Origin: a virus
Reading direction: 5' to 3' (one strand)
Virus record (IMG/VR): IMGVR_UViG_3300037247_000458
Location: 1-24,915 of that record
Length of the DNA stretch: 24,915 nucleotides
Shown in pieces: positions 8,425-15,875 of the stretch; position 1 is the first letter of the stretch, and every line of letters starts with the position of its first letter. The position numbers and the translations under genes are program-made. The notes beneath the pieces are model-generated. The model was not told where the DNA came from. It saw nothing but the letters and a program-made list of their open reading frames with translations, and did not search any database.

Positions 8425-9624
8425 CTATTGCTTCACCCATATCGTTCCGTCGAATTCGTAGATAGCTCCCTCATGTTCCCTTCGATCTCCTTCCTGGGGA
8501 GCACCAGATGGCAACCCTGAATTGATACGAATGAGGTTCCATTTCATGCGGGCGCTGGCAATGGTATCTTTGAAAACATTGGGAACCAATGGGAGCCAGA
8601 TCGCCTTGACATCGGCATCACTCGGACGAGAACCCTGTTGTGCCACGGCAAGGTTTCCGGCCAGAGCCAGTCTTGCATCTTGATAGGTTCGGAACTCAGG
8701 GTCGTCGGCCAAAGCAGCCTCAACTGTCCGACCAGCAGCTACGGCCTTTTGTGCAATTGCCAATTTCTCTGTGATAACCTTCTTGCTCAACGCTTCCAGC
8801 GCATCAATAGCAGGAACCAGTGTTTTCCGTGCCGCTACCTTGTTCCGCATATCGGCAGTGGGGGGTTTTAGAAACTCACCACCGAGTTCTTTCGGGACAA
8901 AGCGTGTTACCGCCCTGCCCTGATCATCCACGGTACTTATCGTAGCCAATCCACCGCTTCCTCTTGCTTTAGCAATCCGTATTCTCTGAGCTTCTTCCTC
9001 AGGAGACAGAAGTTTCCCAGCCTCTCTTGCGGCAATCTTTTCGTCAAGTTCTGCTTGTCGTAGGGCTTGGTCAATTTGGTCTTTTACGGAAACCGCTTCT
9101 AACATGGCCTGACGCGCCATTCCAGGTTCATATTGCTGCGGGAGTTTGGCGGCAACTTCTGGAGGCAATTGAGCGAGAGCATTGGCATACATCACTTGCA
9201 AGGCTTCGGGCGAAGCAGGCGATGCCTCATTCTCCTCTGCGGCACGAATCGGGCCAGCCAATTGCCCCATTAGTTCTGCCGTAGCTTTGGCATTTTCAAG
9301 CTGGCCTTTTCGTTGTGCTAGCTTCGCTTTTTCTGCCGCCGCGCCCTGTGCGGAGAATTCCGCTCCAAACTTTAGTCCTGCGAGTGGGGCCACTTCTTGA
9401 AGTCGGGCAAGAATGTCAGCGCGGGTTCCACCCGCCCCTACGGCGCCACGAATGGCTTTCTGCCTCGCGCGCTCCCTTTCCATATCCTCCAGTTGTAGCT
9501 GGTTGATCTGACCGCGCTGCTGCAATCGCCGCAGATTGGCGATGCGGGAGAAGGCTGCTATCGGGTCAAAAGGACGCGAGACTCCCCGCGCCGTGATGGA
9601 GGGGTCAGTTCTGAATGCTCCCAT
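8425..9624 (-). CDS. Putative ejection/internal virion protein, P22 gp20 position (399 aa)
   Basis: The ATG at 9624 has GGGAG upstream. The protein is mostly helical and coiled-coil-like: Arg/Gln/Glu/Ala-rich around residues 25-60, 95-130 and 170-220. A C-terminal block (LAVAQQGSRPSDADVKAIW...KDTIASARMKWNLI) resembles a segment I associate with internal proteins of other podovirus-like phages. The last 20 residues (HEGAIYEFDGTIWVKQ) form a short capping motif. By order it corresponds to P22 gp20 (471 aa), a DNA-ejection protein released with gp7 and gp16. The assignment rests on synteny and composition. No enzyme motif is seen. Confidence 0.6.
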   Translation of the reverse strand: MGAFRTDPSITARGVSRPFDPIAAFSRIANLRRLQQRGQINQLQLEDMERERARQKAIRGAVGAGGTRADILARLQEVAPLAGLKFGAEFSAQGAAAEKAKLAQRKGQLENAKATAELMGQLAGPIRAAEENEASPASPEALQVMYANALAQLPPEVAAKLPQQYEPGMARQAMLEAVSVKDQIDQALRQAELDEKIAAREAGKLLSPEEEAQRIRIAKARGSGGLATISTVDDQGRAVTRFVPKELGGEFLKPPTADMRNKVAARKTLVPAIDALEALSKKVITEKLAIAQKAVAAGRTVEAALADDPEFRTYQDARLALAGNLAVAQQGSRPSDADVKAIWLPLVPNVFKDTIASARMKWNLIRINSGLPSGAPQEGDRREHEGAIYEFDGTIWVKQ

Positions 9625-9636
9625 CTTACTAGCTCC

Positions 9637-10632
9637 CTATTGGAAGAAATCGCGCACATCACTGGCGCTCGGACCAGCCCCGCCGCCTTGTGCCAACTGA
9701 CTCAGCAGCAAGAAATTCAAACCAGTATTAACGCCCCCGCCTATGCTTTGTCCCAGCGCAGAGAAACCCGAAGCCCTAGCTGCTGCTGCTGCTGTTTGAC
9801 CACCTACGGTCAGATTGCCGATGTTGGTTGCTGTTCTCGCCCCTAATTCTCCAAGTTGAGCGCCTGTAATTTGGCCTAGTCCAGCCACACTCGCCAGTCG
9901 GTTAAAACGACCAGCACGTTCTGTCTGGAAACGATTGAAAGCACTTTGAAATTCCTGAGAGGCCGTTCCTTGAGCGAAGCGTTCCAACTCTTTCAATGTT
10001 CCACCTGAAAGCAACCCACCCCGCGCAGCCGCCGAACGCTCTAAGGCTTTTTGTCCTTCAGACAGGCGAAACTCAAAGCCTGGGTCAGCTTGAAAATCCT
10101 CTAGGCTGAAATCTTCCTGCAATGAGCCAAATTCAGGGTCGGTTTCGGCTCCGGCAGGCGCAGCGATTCCGCCCCTGAAACGCTCAGGAACGTCAAAGCC
10201 AAACTGATCTCCCAATTGCCTCAATCTCTCAAACCGGCCTCCATCTTGCAACTCAGGAGAGTCAAATCCTCGACTGATCTGTGGTACTCCTCCTGGTTGA
10301 CCTGTGGGCTGTCCTGACAAGCCCAACAAGAAGGCTAACCGTTGAACCGCTAATGTGCCTGCTCCAAGAAAAGGAGCAAGATTCCCTTGAGTAATGCCAA
10401 ATTGCCTGCGCTGTTCGGCAATTGCCGCTTCGGAGGAGCGTTCCGCTGCTCTAGCCTGTACCGTCGCACCCTTCTTAGCCAAGACCCCACTAGCAACCGA
10501 CCCACCTATTGAAGCTGCCGCTAGGCCGATCCCAATCGCAGTTCCGATAACAGCCAATTCTACATCTTCGGGGGCGCTGGGAAAGACCCGCGAAAGCAGA
10601 AAGACAATCCCCCAAAACAACGCTCTGTTCAT
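9637..10632 (-). CDS. P22 gp7-like DNA ejection protein (331 aa)
   Basis: I start it at the ATG at 10632, because AGAGGAG lies just upstream and the ATG overlaps the previous stop (ATGA); a GTG at 10677 would add 15 residues without support. Residues 4-16 and 24-55 are hydrophobic (LFWGIVFLL; AVIGTAIGIGLAAASIGGSVASG). QRRQFGITQGNLAPFLGAG, then the central DPGFEFRLSEGQKALERSAAARG and SGGTLKEL segments, match the typical pattern of phage DNA-transfer/ejection proteins of the gp7 type. P22 gp7 (229 aa) loses a short N-terminal peptide during assembly, and the hydrophobic N-terminus here could be an equivalent. It sits between the GNAT-like gene and the two larger ejection proteins. Confidence 0.75.
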   Translation of the reverse strand: MNRALFWGIVFLLSRVFPSAPEDVELAVIGTAIGIGLAAASIGGSVASGVLAKKGATVQARAAERSSEAAIAEQRRQFGITQGNLAPFLGAGTLAVQRLAFLLGLSGQPTGQPGGVPQISRGFDSPELQDGGRFERLRQLGDQFGFDVPERFRGGIAAPAGAETDPEFGSLQEDFSLEDFQADPGFEFRLSEGQKALERSAAARGGLLSGGTLKELERFAQGTASQEFQSAFNRFQTERAGRFNRLASVAGLGQITGAQLGELGARTATNIGNLTVGGQTAAAAARASGFSALGQSIGGGVNTGLNFLLLSQLAQGGGAGPSASDVRDFFQ

Positions 10633-11138
10633 GCTGATTGCTCCTCTGGAAACGAAGCAAATAGTACCACATCGCACAATTCACCTTGCCGCCGTGTTTC
10701 CTTCTTCAACTCGCCTTCAAGTTTTGCTCCCAAGCGTCGGAGGAAGATGCGGTAAGCACGATTGTCAGCCAGGGCCATCCAGCGAATCTTTCTCGCCCCT
10801 TCAGAGAAGAACCGCCCCAGAGTTAGCTTGGCGGCTTCCAGTTTCTCTCTTGGCGTCAAAGCGTCCCGATCAAATACCAGATGGCCGGCAAAGACTTGAT
10901 CGCCTACATGCTCTCCCCACAGACAACCAACTACAGTTCCTTTCTGGACGATGGCGTAACTCTTTCCCCCAGCTTCTTGATCCCGCTGTGCTTTCTCTGT
11001 CATCTCCTCAAAGGTCTTTGGTGTAAAGTCATCCACCATTTGATCTTTGAACTCCTGCATCCAGCGCCAAAACAGTTGCAGGCATTCCTCTGGAAAAGGG
11101 GAAAGGATTTCATACTTTGGTTGAATTGCAACCGTCAT
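10629..11138 (-). CDS. GNAT-fold-like protein in P22 gp14 position (169 aa)
   Basis: The fold pattern is GNAT-like: YAIVQKGTVVGCLWGEHV (about 61-78) as the beta2-beta3 pair, a helix starting LTPREKLEAAKLTLGRFF, a strand IRWMALADNRAYRIFLRRLGA (about 118-138), then EGELKKETRRQGELCDVVLF, which resembles the C-terminal strands of acetyltransferases. A classical R/QxxGxG/A acetyl-CoA loop is not evident, so it may not be an active enzyme. Both ends overlap neighbours by four bases (ATGA). Phage T7 gp13, also next to the ejection genes, has been assigned a similar acyltransferase-like fold and acts in virion assembly. I infer an assembly factor at the P22 gp14 position (172 aa) rather than a metabolic acetyltransferase. 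Confidence 0.62.
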   Translation of the reverse strand: MTVAIQPKYEILSPFPEECLQLFWRWMQEFKDQMVDDFTPKTFEEMTEKAQRDQEAGGKSYAIVQKGTVVGCLWGEHVGDQVFAGHLVFDRDALTPREKLEAAKLTLGRFFSEGARKIRWMALADNRAYRIFLRRLGAKLEGELKKETRRQGELCDVVLFASFPEEQSA

Positions 11139-11701
11139 GCCATCCGTCCGAAACCAGACAACTTAAAGCCTGGGATATAATCTCCTATGCCTCCCGTGCC
11201 GCTGTCGGAAGTACCGCCCCCACCAGAGGTTGAACCCCCTCCGCCTTGCGAGACACTGGCGAGTGCCGATCCTACCCAATAGAGTCCATCCTTGAGGGTA
11301 TCTCTGAAATCAGTCGTGACGCTATAGGTTGCTGTGGCGGGATCGTAGGTAACGAAATAGAACACGTTGTAGGCTTTGCCGGTAAATTCGATGGCGGCTA
11401 ATGGGCCACGAGTGAGAAAGCCCACCTTGGTTCCTTCATAGCGATTCCAAGTAGTACCCACACCTCCAGGCCCATACACCCGCAACTTGCCAGTGCTGGC
11501 ATCAACATCAACCCAATCTACCACAGCATCGTTGCTGGAATTGATAGAAACGCTAGGGTCAACTGATTCGGTGGGAATCTTTCCCGCTTGTCCAAGTTTC
11601 TTATAGAGCAAATCAAACCAGCGCCGACCCTGAAGAGTCAGCATTCCTTCTTTATCCACAATCGCCGTGCGCGGGGGTTCAGGCAGTGATGGAATCGCCA
11701 T
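11135..11701 (-). CDS. Hypothetical structural protein in P22 gp26 position (188 aa)
   Basis: The opening residues PSLPEPPRTAIVDKEGMLT and RRWFDLLYKKLG resemble an N-terminal motif seen in small phage structural proteins. Residues about 60-150 are beta-rich. Residues about 152-172 are a Gly/Ser/Thr linker, followed by a short tail (YIPGFKLSGFGRMA). P22 has its trimeric tail needle gp26 at this place, but the long coiled coil of a needle is not visible here, so I do not call it a needle. It starts directly after the upstream TAG/TAA region and overlaps the next gene by four bases. Confidence 0.55.
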   Translation of the reverse strand: MAIPSLPEPPRTAIVDKEGMLTLQGRRWFDLLYKKLGQAGKIPTESVDPSVSINSSNDAVVDWVDVDASTGKLRVYGPGGVGTTWNRYEGTKVGFLTRGPLAAIEFTGKAYNVFYFVTYDPATATYSVTTDFRDTLKDGLYWVGSALASVSQGGGGSTSGGGGTSDSGTGGIGDYIPGFKLSGFGRMA

Positions 11702-13126
11702 TTAGTTCCTCAAGCCTTCTGCGTCAAGCAAGGCTGAAATCATTGTGACAGGGATGGGATCGGTGATTGTCACTTCAAAAACAAAGTCCCTTCCTTGTCC
11801 AAGCCTGCGCCACAAAGCTCGATGCAGAAATTCGCCTTGTTTACCGACGCTGGCCCAATGTTCGTTTCCCCAAGAGTGCCCACCATCACGAGAAATTCTC
11901 AGCATAGCTTGTGGGTCAGACCCTTGCCCACTTGCCAAGCCCATCCCAGTTTCCATATCAAGCTGAAAGGCGTGCATGGTGAAGCGAGAACCGTTGTTGC
12001 TAAGATGGGGCGAGCGGCGCTGACGGGTGATTGTTGCCCCATCGTCGGTATAAGTGGAATCATCAAGTTGGTAGAGATTGCCATTTTCAAAGTCGTCCAC
12101 GATGTGCCGACCACCTGCAAAAGCATGGTTCTGAGCACGATGGCGGGTGCGAGTTCCATCGGATTTGGTGTAGTCACGCTCATGCCAGAGTCCGGTTGAA
12201 ACATCCAGCGCCCAAGTCGTATTGGCGTTTGGGAAATTGACGACATAGAAGGCGTGGCCTTTTCCCTGGTAGGTATAGGCGGTTGCTGTGGAGATGTCAC
12301 CATAGCCAGCAATTGCATTCTCAACTGCATGAGTGCTGACCCGCTTCCACTGATACCCTAGAGCCCGATTGACGATGTTCTGCCCATCCAGATCACGGGA
12401 AACACAGAAAATGCTGTTATCCAACTTCTGCGCTGTGTTGGCAGCGGCAATGCCTTGCTCCAAAAACTCCCGTCGTTCAAAGGGAAAGTCTAATGCACCA
12501 GAGTTGAAATAAACTTCGCTGGAGGTTCGACCTAAAAGCCACACTTCTCGGTGGTCAACCAATAAGGTCAAGAGGTCGTCGGTAGCACCCTCCTTGGTGG
12601 CAAAGTCCAGACCGTTCCAACTGGTAGCATCAGTTAGATCGGAAATCCAGAACTTGCGCGTTCCGACTTCATTGACAATCAGGTATTGATCCACAAAAGC
12701 ACAAGCGGAAGCGACGGGAAAATCAGGGTCGGTGATTTCTGCAAAGGTGTTGGTGCTGAATCTGAAGGTGTAGCCCTTCAATCCATCTACTAATAGAAGA
12801 TCAATCCCATTGTCCGACATGCAGACTTGTCCGGTGAATGTTCCGAGTGTCCCGTACTCAACGGCGGCGGTGAGCGTGATTTCGTAGAACTTGCTTCCAC
12901 TAACTGCAAACAGACGGCCATTGCCTGCGGTGTAGAGTCCACGGCCAGGGCCTGCGAGTGTAGCGATTCTTACCAAGCCCGGCGTGCCAATCAACGCAGC
13001 AATCTCCCGATTCTTTCCGGTACCTTTTTCGTTCAATTCAGCGTAGAGATTGAGAGATTTTTGAGCATCAACCGAAACTGATCGCAGCGTGTAGGATGGG
13101 CCGATGAATCCGGCAAAGGGGCGCAT
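11702..13126 (-). CDS. P22 gp10-like packaged-DNA stabilisation / tail accessory protein (474 aa)
   Basis: The start is the ATG at 13126, which shares its A with the upstream stop (TAATG); a TTG four codons upstream is less likely. The length matches P22 gp10 (472 aa). The N-terminal FIGPSYTLRSVSVDAQKSLNLYAE, the many beta-propeller-like repeats (GRGLYTAGNGRLFAVSGSKFYEI, STNTFAEITDPDFP, NGNLYQLDD) and the C-terminal LRISRDGGHSWG...ALWRRLGQGRDFVFEVTITDPIPV are characteristic of this family. It would plug the portal channel below gp4 and serve as a tailspike docking site. It follows the gp4-like gene as in P22. Confidence 0.85.
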   Translation of the reverse strand: MRPFAGFIGPSYTLRSVSVDAQKSLNLYAELNEKGTGKNREIAALIGTPGLVRIATLAGPGRGLYTAGNGRLFAVSGSKFYEITLTAAVEYGTLGTFTGQVCMSDNGIDLLLVDGLKGYTFRFSTNTFAEITDPDFPVASACAFVDQYLIVNEVGTRKFWISDLTDATSWNGLDFATKEGATDDLLTLLVDHREVWLLGRTSSEVYFNSGALDFPFERREFLEQGIAAANTAQKLDNSIFCVSRDLDGQNIVNRALGYQWKRVSTHAVENAIAGYGDISTATAYTYQGKGHAFYVVNFPNANTTWALDVSTGLWHERDYTKSDGTRTRHRAQNHAFAGGRHIVDDFENGNLYQLDDSTYTDDGATITRQRRSPHLSNNGSRFTMHAFQLDMETGMGLASGQGSDPQAMLRISRDGGHSWGNEHWASVGKQGEFLHRALWRRLGQGRDFVFEVTITDPIPVTMISALLDAEGLRN

Positions 13127-13881
13127 TACGGAATCCAACCACCACTTTTGATGTCGTACCGTCCTCTTCCCCTTCGTACCAGCAAGGCGTTGTCAACCCG
13201 TAGTTCGGGCGTGATGCTGTTGATGCGTTTCACGTTGGCCTTAGTCTGAACGGCAGCAATAGCAACTGCGGGAGGCACAGCTTTGCCATATTCGGGAGCC
13301 AAGCGGATCGCCAGTTCATAGACAATCGCATCGGCATATCCTGGCGGGAATGCCATTGCCTGATTGATGTTTGAAATTTGGCTCAGAAGATTCCAAGTGT
13401 AGATTATGAAGTCGTAGGATTTATCGGTTACAGGCCAGAGATTGATTACTCCCAAAGGATGCTTGGCCTCATAGTAGAGAATGTAAGGCCTGCCGGTAAT
13501 ACTCTTGTCCACAATGCTGGCCCAACGGTCTTGCTGCCAAACCGTGATGGGATATTCAAGGCTGTCTTCACTGATCCAAGGCTGCCCTGCTTCAATTCGT
13601 TGCGGGCGTACTTGATCCAGGTTTCCTCCTGGCCCAATCTCCAAAGAAGTTATAGCTGCAGAAATTGTGTAAGCATTTCGATTTACCACATGAACCAGCA
13701 ATTCCTCGGTGTTCCAGTTGTCCAGCATCCGATTGATTTCTTCCAAGGCATCGGCCAGTTCGTTGCCGTTTATCTCTTCTCCACTGGCAATGGCACCCAA
13801 TTTACGCAAGGCGGCTTTCACCAGCTTCACTCCGGTAGTGGAGTGTTGATAAACGGCATAGGGAGAGAGAAGGATTGGCAT
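13126..13881 (-). CDS. P22 gp4-like head-completion / tail accessory protein (251 aa)
   Basis: Residues 17-65 (GVKLVKAALRKLGAIASGEE...ADALEEINRMLDNWNTEELL) match the start of P22 gp4, which has a near-identical LVRAALRKLG helix. Near residue 180, ADAIVYELAIRLAPEYG matches the gp4 segment containing LACRIAPDY. Between them lies an insertion relative to the 166-residue P22 protein (residues about 70-165, with YPITVWQQDRWASIVDKS and PYILYYEAKHPLG), likely an extra beta domain at the portal-tail interface. The product should bind the portal after packaging and recruit the gp10-like protein. The stop overlaps the gp10-like ATG. Confidence 0.85.
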   Translation of the reverse strand: MPILLSPYAVYQHSTTGVKLVKAALRKLGAIASGEEINGNELADALEEINRMLDNWNTEELLVHVVNRNAYTISAAITSLEIGPGGNLDQVRPQRIEAGQPWISEDSLEYPITVWQQDRWASIVDKSITGRPYILYYEAKHPLGVINLWPVTDKSYDFIIYTWNLLSQISNINQAMAFPPGYADAIVYELAIRLAPEYGKAVPPAVAIAAVQTKANVKRINSITPELRVDNALLVRRGRGRYDIKSGGWIP

Positions 13882-14076
13882 TTAGGGTTTCCGTTTCTTT
13901 GGCCCGGTTGGAAGCTGCGGAGTTCGGACAGGCGTTTTGCGTTCGGGCTTTTCCTTCTCTGCTTGCTTGTGTGCATCTTTATAGCCCAGCGCTTTCAGGC
14001 TGGCTTCATCTTTGGCGTCATTGACCATAGCAACGCCGCCCTCATCAGACACTAGCTTTTTCGGGTATTCGCTCAT
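13882..14076 (-). CDS. Small Lys-rich phage protein (64 aa)
   Basis: The chosen ATG at 14076 has AAGGAG seven bases upstream; a longer frame upstream has no such site. The N-terminal EYPKKLVSDEGGVAMVNDAKDEASLKALGYK pattern (Tyr-Pro-Lys, Val-x-Asp, then an alignment helix) is similar to small proteins found among phage head-neck genes. The C-terminal half is Lys/Pro-rich and probably disordered. It overlaps the end of the GT-MT gene by 32 bases and its stop directly precedes the gp4-like ATG. The function is unknown. Confidence 0.65.
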   Translation of the reverse strand: MSEYPKKLVSDEGGVAMVNDAKDEASLKALGYKDAHKQAEKEKPERKTPVRTPQLPTGPKKRKP

Positions 14077-15361
14077 GCTGTTCTCCTTGAACAAAACAAA
14101 ACCAGATACTTGTTCCCGGGACGACAGTAGCGGTGGGGAGTAGTTCATCCACCGCCTGCCTTACTGTTTTCCAATCGTAGTCATGGCCGCAGAGCAAGCC
14201 TCCCGCACGAAGCATTGCCAGTCCGTTTTTAATGTCACGCTTGACAGGCTCGTAGTGGTGATCGCCGTCAATGAAAAGCATATCTGGTTTCTGCCCCCCG
14301 CCGTGTCCGTTGAACCACTCAGGCGGTAGCAGGTCAACCCTCTCATTGTTGGCACGAACAGGAACTACCTTGCCGGAATCAATATGTTCCTGTAGGTGCA
14401 GGCAAAAACCAAGATAGAGATTTTCTTCAAAGTCCGGCGTCAGGTTCTCAAGAATCTCTGGCCCCCAATGAGGCTTTATCCCCGTTCGCCAGTCGTCCAT
14501 TGCATAGACTTTTCCAACCGCGTTGTCAGCCAGGACGCGAGTTGAACGCCCAAGGAAAGAACCAAATTCCACAATCAACTTATGCTGCTTTGCTTGGGTA
14601 GCCAGCCAAACCAACTCTCTCGGTGCCATGTAACCCGGCGTGCCTAGTGCCTTGGTCAAACTCACATTCGATTTGGCGCCACCAGGAAGGCCAAGCAGGT
14701 ACTCATGGTAGTTGCCTGCATACGCCTTCTTGCCGATGTGGTGAAAATTAATGTCGGGATACACCCATAGTTGCCCCCCAATCTCGCGCCACAAGCGGCA
14801 AAAGAAATAGTCCTCGGGATAAAAGCGCCCCTCAAAGACTCCTGTACCAAAAAAGTTATAGGCTTCTTTGGTGGGTCCATTTTTAAGCCCCATAAAGTTC
14901 TTTTCATACTTCAATTCCGGGTAGTGTTTGGCTAGGATTTCAAAAACTTCTCGCTTGATTCGCATGAAGCCTGCGGGGAGAAACAAAGCCTCTACCAGCC
15001 CATCACGTCCCAAGAGTCTGCCATCCTCGGTCTTGAGTTCTATCGGAAACTCTGCAAGGTCTTGCTTGAGTGGGTAAATCCCGGCAATAACGTGGTCAGG
15101 TCGTTCCAAGAGTTCCACGACCGCTTTCGCATCGAACCCCACATCGGAATCAATGAAAAAGAAATCAGTCGCTTCTTTGTCGGCCATGAAATCTGCTACT
15201 AGGTTGTTTCGTGCCCTGCTGATACAAGCACAATCACAAATGGAAAATAAGTCGTGGGGGATTCCCTTGAGGTCAAGAATCCTCTGAACGTGCATCAGGC
15301 TTTGTGCACACTCCATTTGGAGTGCGCCGGTGAGAGCCGGAATCGCAAAGATAACCTTCAT
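14045..15361 (-). CDS. Bifunctional glycosyltransferase-methyltransferase fusion (438 aa)
   Basis: Residues 1-225 look like a GT-A glycosyltransferase of the type found in phages: IFAIPALTG at the start, SRARNNLVADFM (48-59), the metal-binding FFFIDSD (DSD at 71-73), AGIYPLKQ, a late YPEDYFFCRLWREIG (Glu183-Asp184 as likely base region) and a His pair in FHHIG (207-208). Residues 245-425 form a class I SAM-dependent methyltransferase of the Methyltransf_24 type: VEFGSFLGRST (264-274, motif I), YAMDDW (286-291), MLFIDGDHHYEPVKRDI (361-377) and AGGLLCGHDYDW (386-397). Both halves look intact. It lies between the head genes and the neck genes, so it is probably made late. I infer modification of a virion or host glycan; the substrate is unknown. 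A short hairpin lies just before the ATG. Confidence 0.85.
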   Translation of the reverse strand: MKVIFAIPALTGALQMECAQSLMHVQRILDLKGIPHDLFSICDCACISRARNNLVADFMADKEATDFFFIDSDVGFDAKAVVELLERPDHVIAGIYPLKQDLAEFPIELKTEDGRLLGRDGLVEALFLPAGFMRIKREVFEILAKHYPELKYEKNFMGLKNGPTKEAYNFFGTGVFEGRFYPEDYFFCRLWREIGGQLWVYPDINFHHIGKKAYAGNYHEYLLGLPGGAKSNVSLTKALGTPGYMAPRELVWLATQAKQHKLIVEFGSFLGRSTRVLADNAVGKVYAMDDWRTGIKPHWGPEILENLTPDFEENLYLGFCLHLQEHIDSGKVVPVRANNERVDLLPPEWFNGHGGGQKPDMLFIDGDHHYEPVKRDIKNGLAMLRAGGLLCGHDYDWKTVRQAVDELLPTATVVPGTSIWFCFVQGEQHERIPEKASV

Positions 15362-15362
15362 A

Positions 15363-15380
15363 GCGGGTTTTTGCTCCCGC
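15363..15380. promoter_or_regulatory. Hairpin directly upstream of the GT-MT start codon
   Basis: The plus strand has GCGGG, an eight-base loop, then CCCGC. On the minus strand it ends one base before the ATG at 15361 and includes the only GGGAG-like ribosome site. On the plus strand it is followed two bases later by five Ts. It could limit translation of the fusion or stop antisense transcription. This is weak evidence from sequence only. Confidence 0.35.
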
Positions 15381-15385
15381 AGTTT

Positions 15386-15589
15386 TTACGCCGCCACTAG
15401 GCCAAGTGCGATCAGCTTAGTGCGAAGGTCGTTTGCTAGGGTCTGCGTTGTGGCGGCATCTGTTCCTGCCGCTGCAATGCTGGCTTGGACCACTGGCGTA
15501 ATTCCATAGAAAGCAATGGGATCACTCGCCTTCAAGCCAACCAACCCGGCAATCGCATTGTTCGTGAGAGCACCTTCCGGTCGTCCCAT
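15386..15589 (-). CDS. Small head protein, paralogue 2 (67 aa)
   Basis: The ATG has AAGGAG with GAGGA just downstream. The sequence DPIAFYGITPVVQASIAAAG then TDAATTQTLANDLRTKLIAL is nearly the same as in the gene just upstream. The pattern (aliphatic FYG-x-TP-hVQ, Ala-rich linker, C-terminal helix ending LGL) is shared by small proteins located after coat genes in many tailed phages. It is possibly a capsid decoration or minor head protein. The N-termini of the two copies differ. Confidence 0.7.
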   Translation of the reverse strand: MGRPEGALTNNAIAGLVGLKASDPIAFYGITPVVQASIAAAGTDAATTQTLANDLRTKLIALGLVAA

Positions 15590-15615
15590 GTTCCTCTCTC
15601 CTTGCTAGAGCTAGT

Positions 15616-15637
15616 GGGGGCGTTGCACGACGCCCCC
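15616..15637. other. GC-rich hairpin between the paralogous head-protein genes
   Basis: GGGGGCGT and ACGCCCCC form a perfect 8-bp stem around a six-base loop. It lies in the 67-base gap between the two small head genes. No T-run follows on either strand, so it is not a canonical rho-independent terminator. An mRNA-processing, stability or partial attenuation role is plausible. Confidence 0.6.
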
Positions 15638-15656
15638 TCCAGCTTTCGCTTCGACT

Positions 15657-15863
15657 TTAGGTTGCGATGAGGCCCAAAGCGGCCAACTTGGTCCGCAAGT
15701 CGTTTGCTAGGGTCTGAGTCGTAGCCGCGTCGGTGCCCGCAGCGGCAATCGTCGCTTGGACAATCGGCGTGACTCCGTAGAAGCTGATGAGATCTGTGGC
15801 GGACTGGCCGAGGCCTGAACCGCCAGGGTTCCCATCACTCACTTGCTTAGCTGGTGCAGCCAT
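15657..15863 (-). CDS. Small head protein, paralogue 1 (68 aa)
   Basis: The ATG has AAAGGAG seven bases upstream and lies 12 bases after the coat gene. The N-terminus is GLGQSATDLISFYGVTPIVQ and the C-terminal 30 residues (TDAATTQTLANDLRTKLAAL) are almost identical to the downstream copy. The GQSATDxIxFYGxTPxxQ motif is common in small phage proteins encoded next to major capsid genes. I infer a capsid-associated protein. Strong ribosome sites on both copies imply high expression together with coat. Confidence 0.72.
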   Translation of the reverse strand: MAAPAKQVSDGNPGGSGLGQSATDLISFYGVTPIVQATIAAAGTDAATTQTLANDLRTKLAALGLIAT

Positions 15864-15875
15864 GTCAGTTCTCCT

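Noticed and set aside
10633-10677. GTG start 15 codons upstream for the gp7-like protein
   Set aside because: The ATG at 10632 has AGAGGAG at good spacing and the ATGA overlap used elsewhere in the operon.
13127-13138. TTG start four codons upstream for the gp10-like protein
   Set aside because: The ATG at 13126 forms a TAATG junction with the upstream stop and matches the family N-terminus better.
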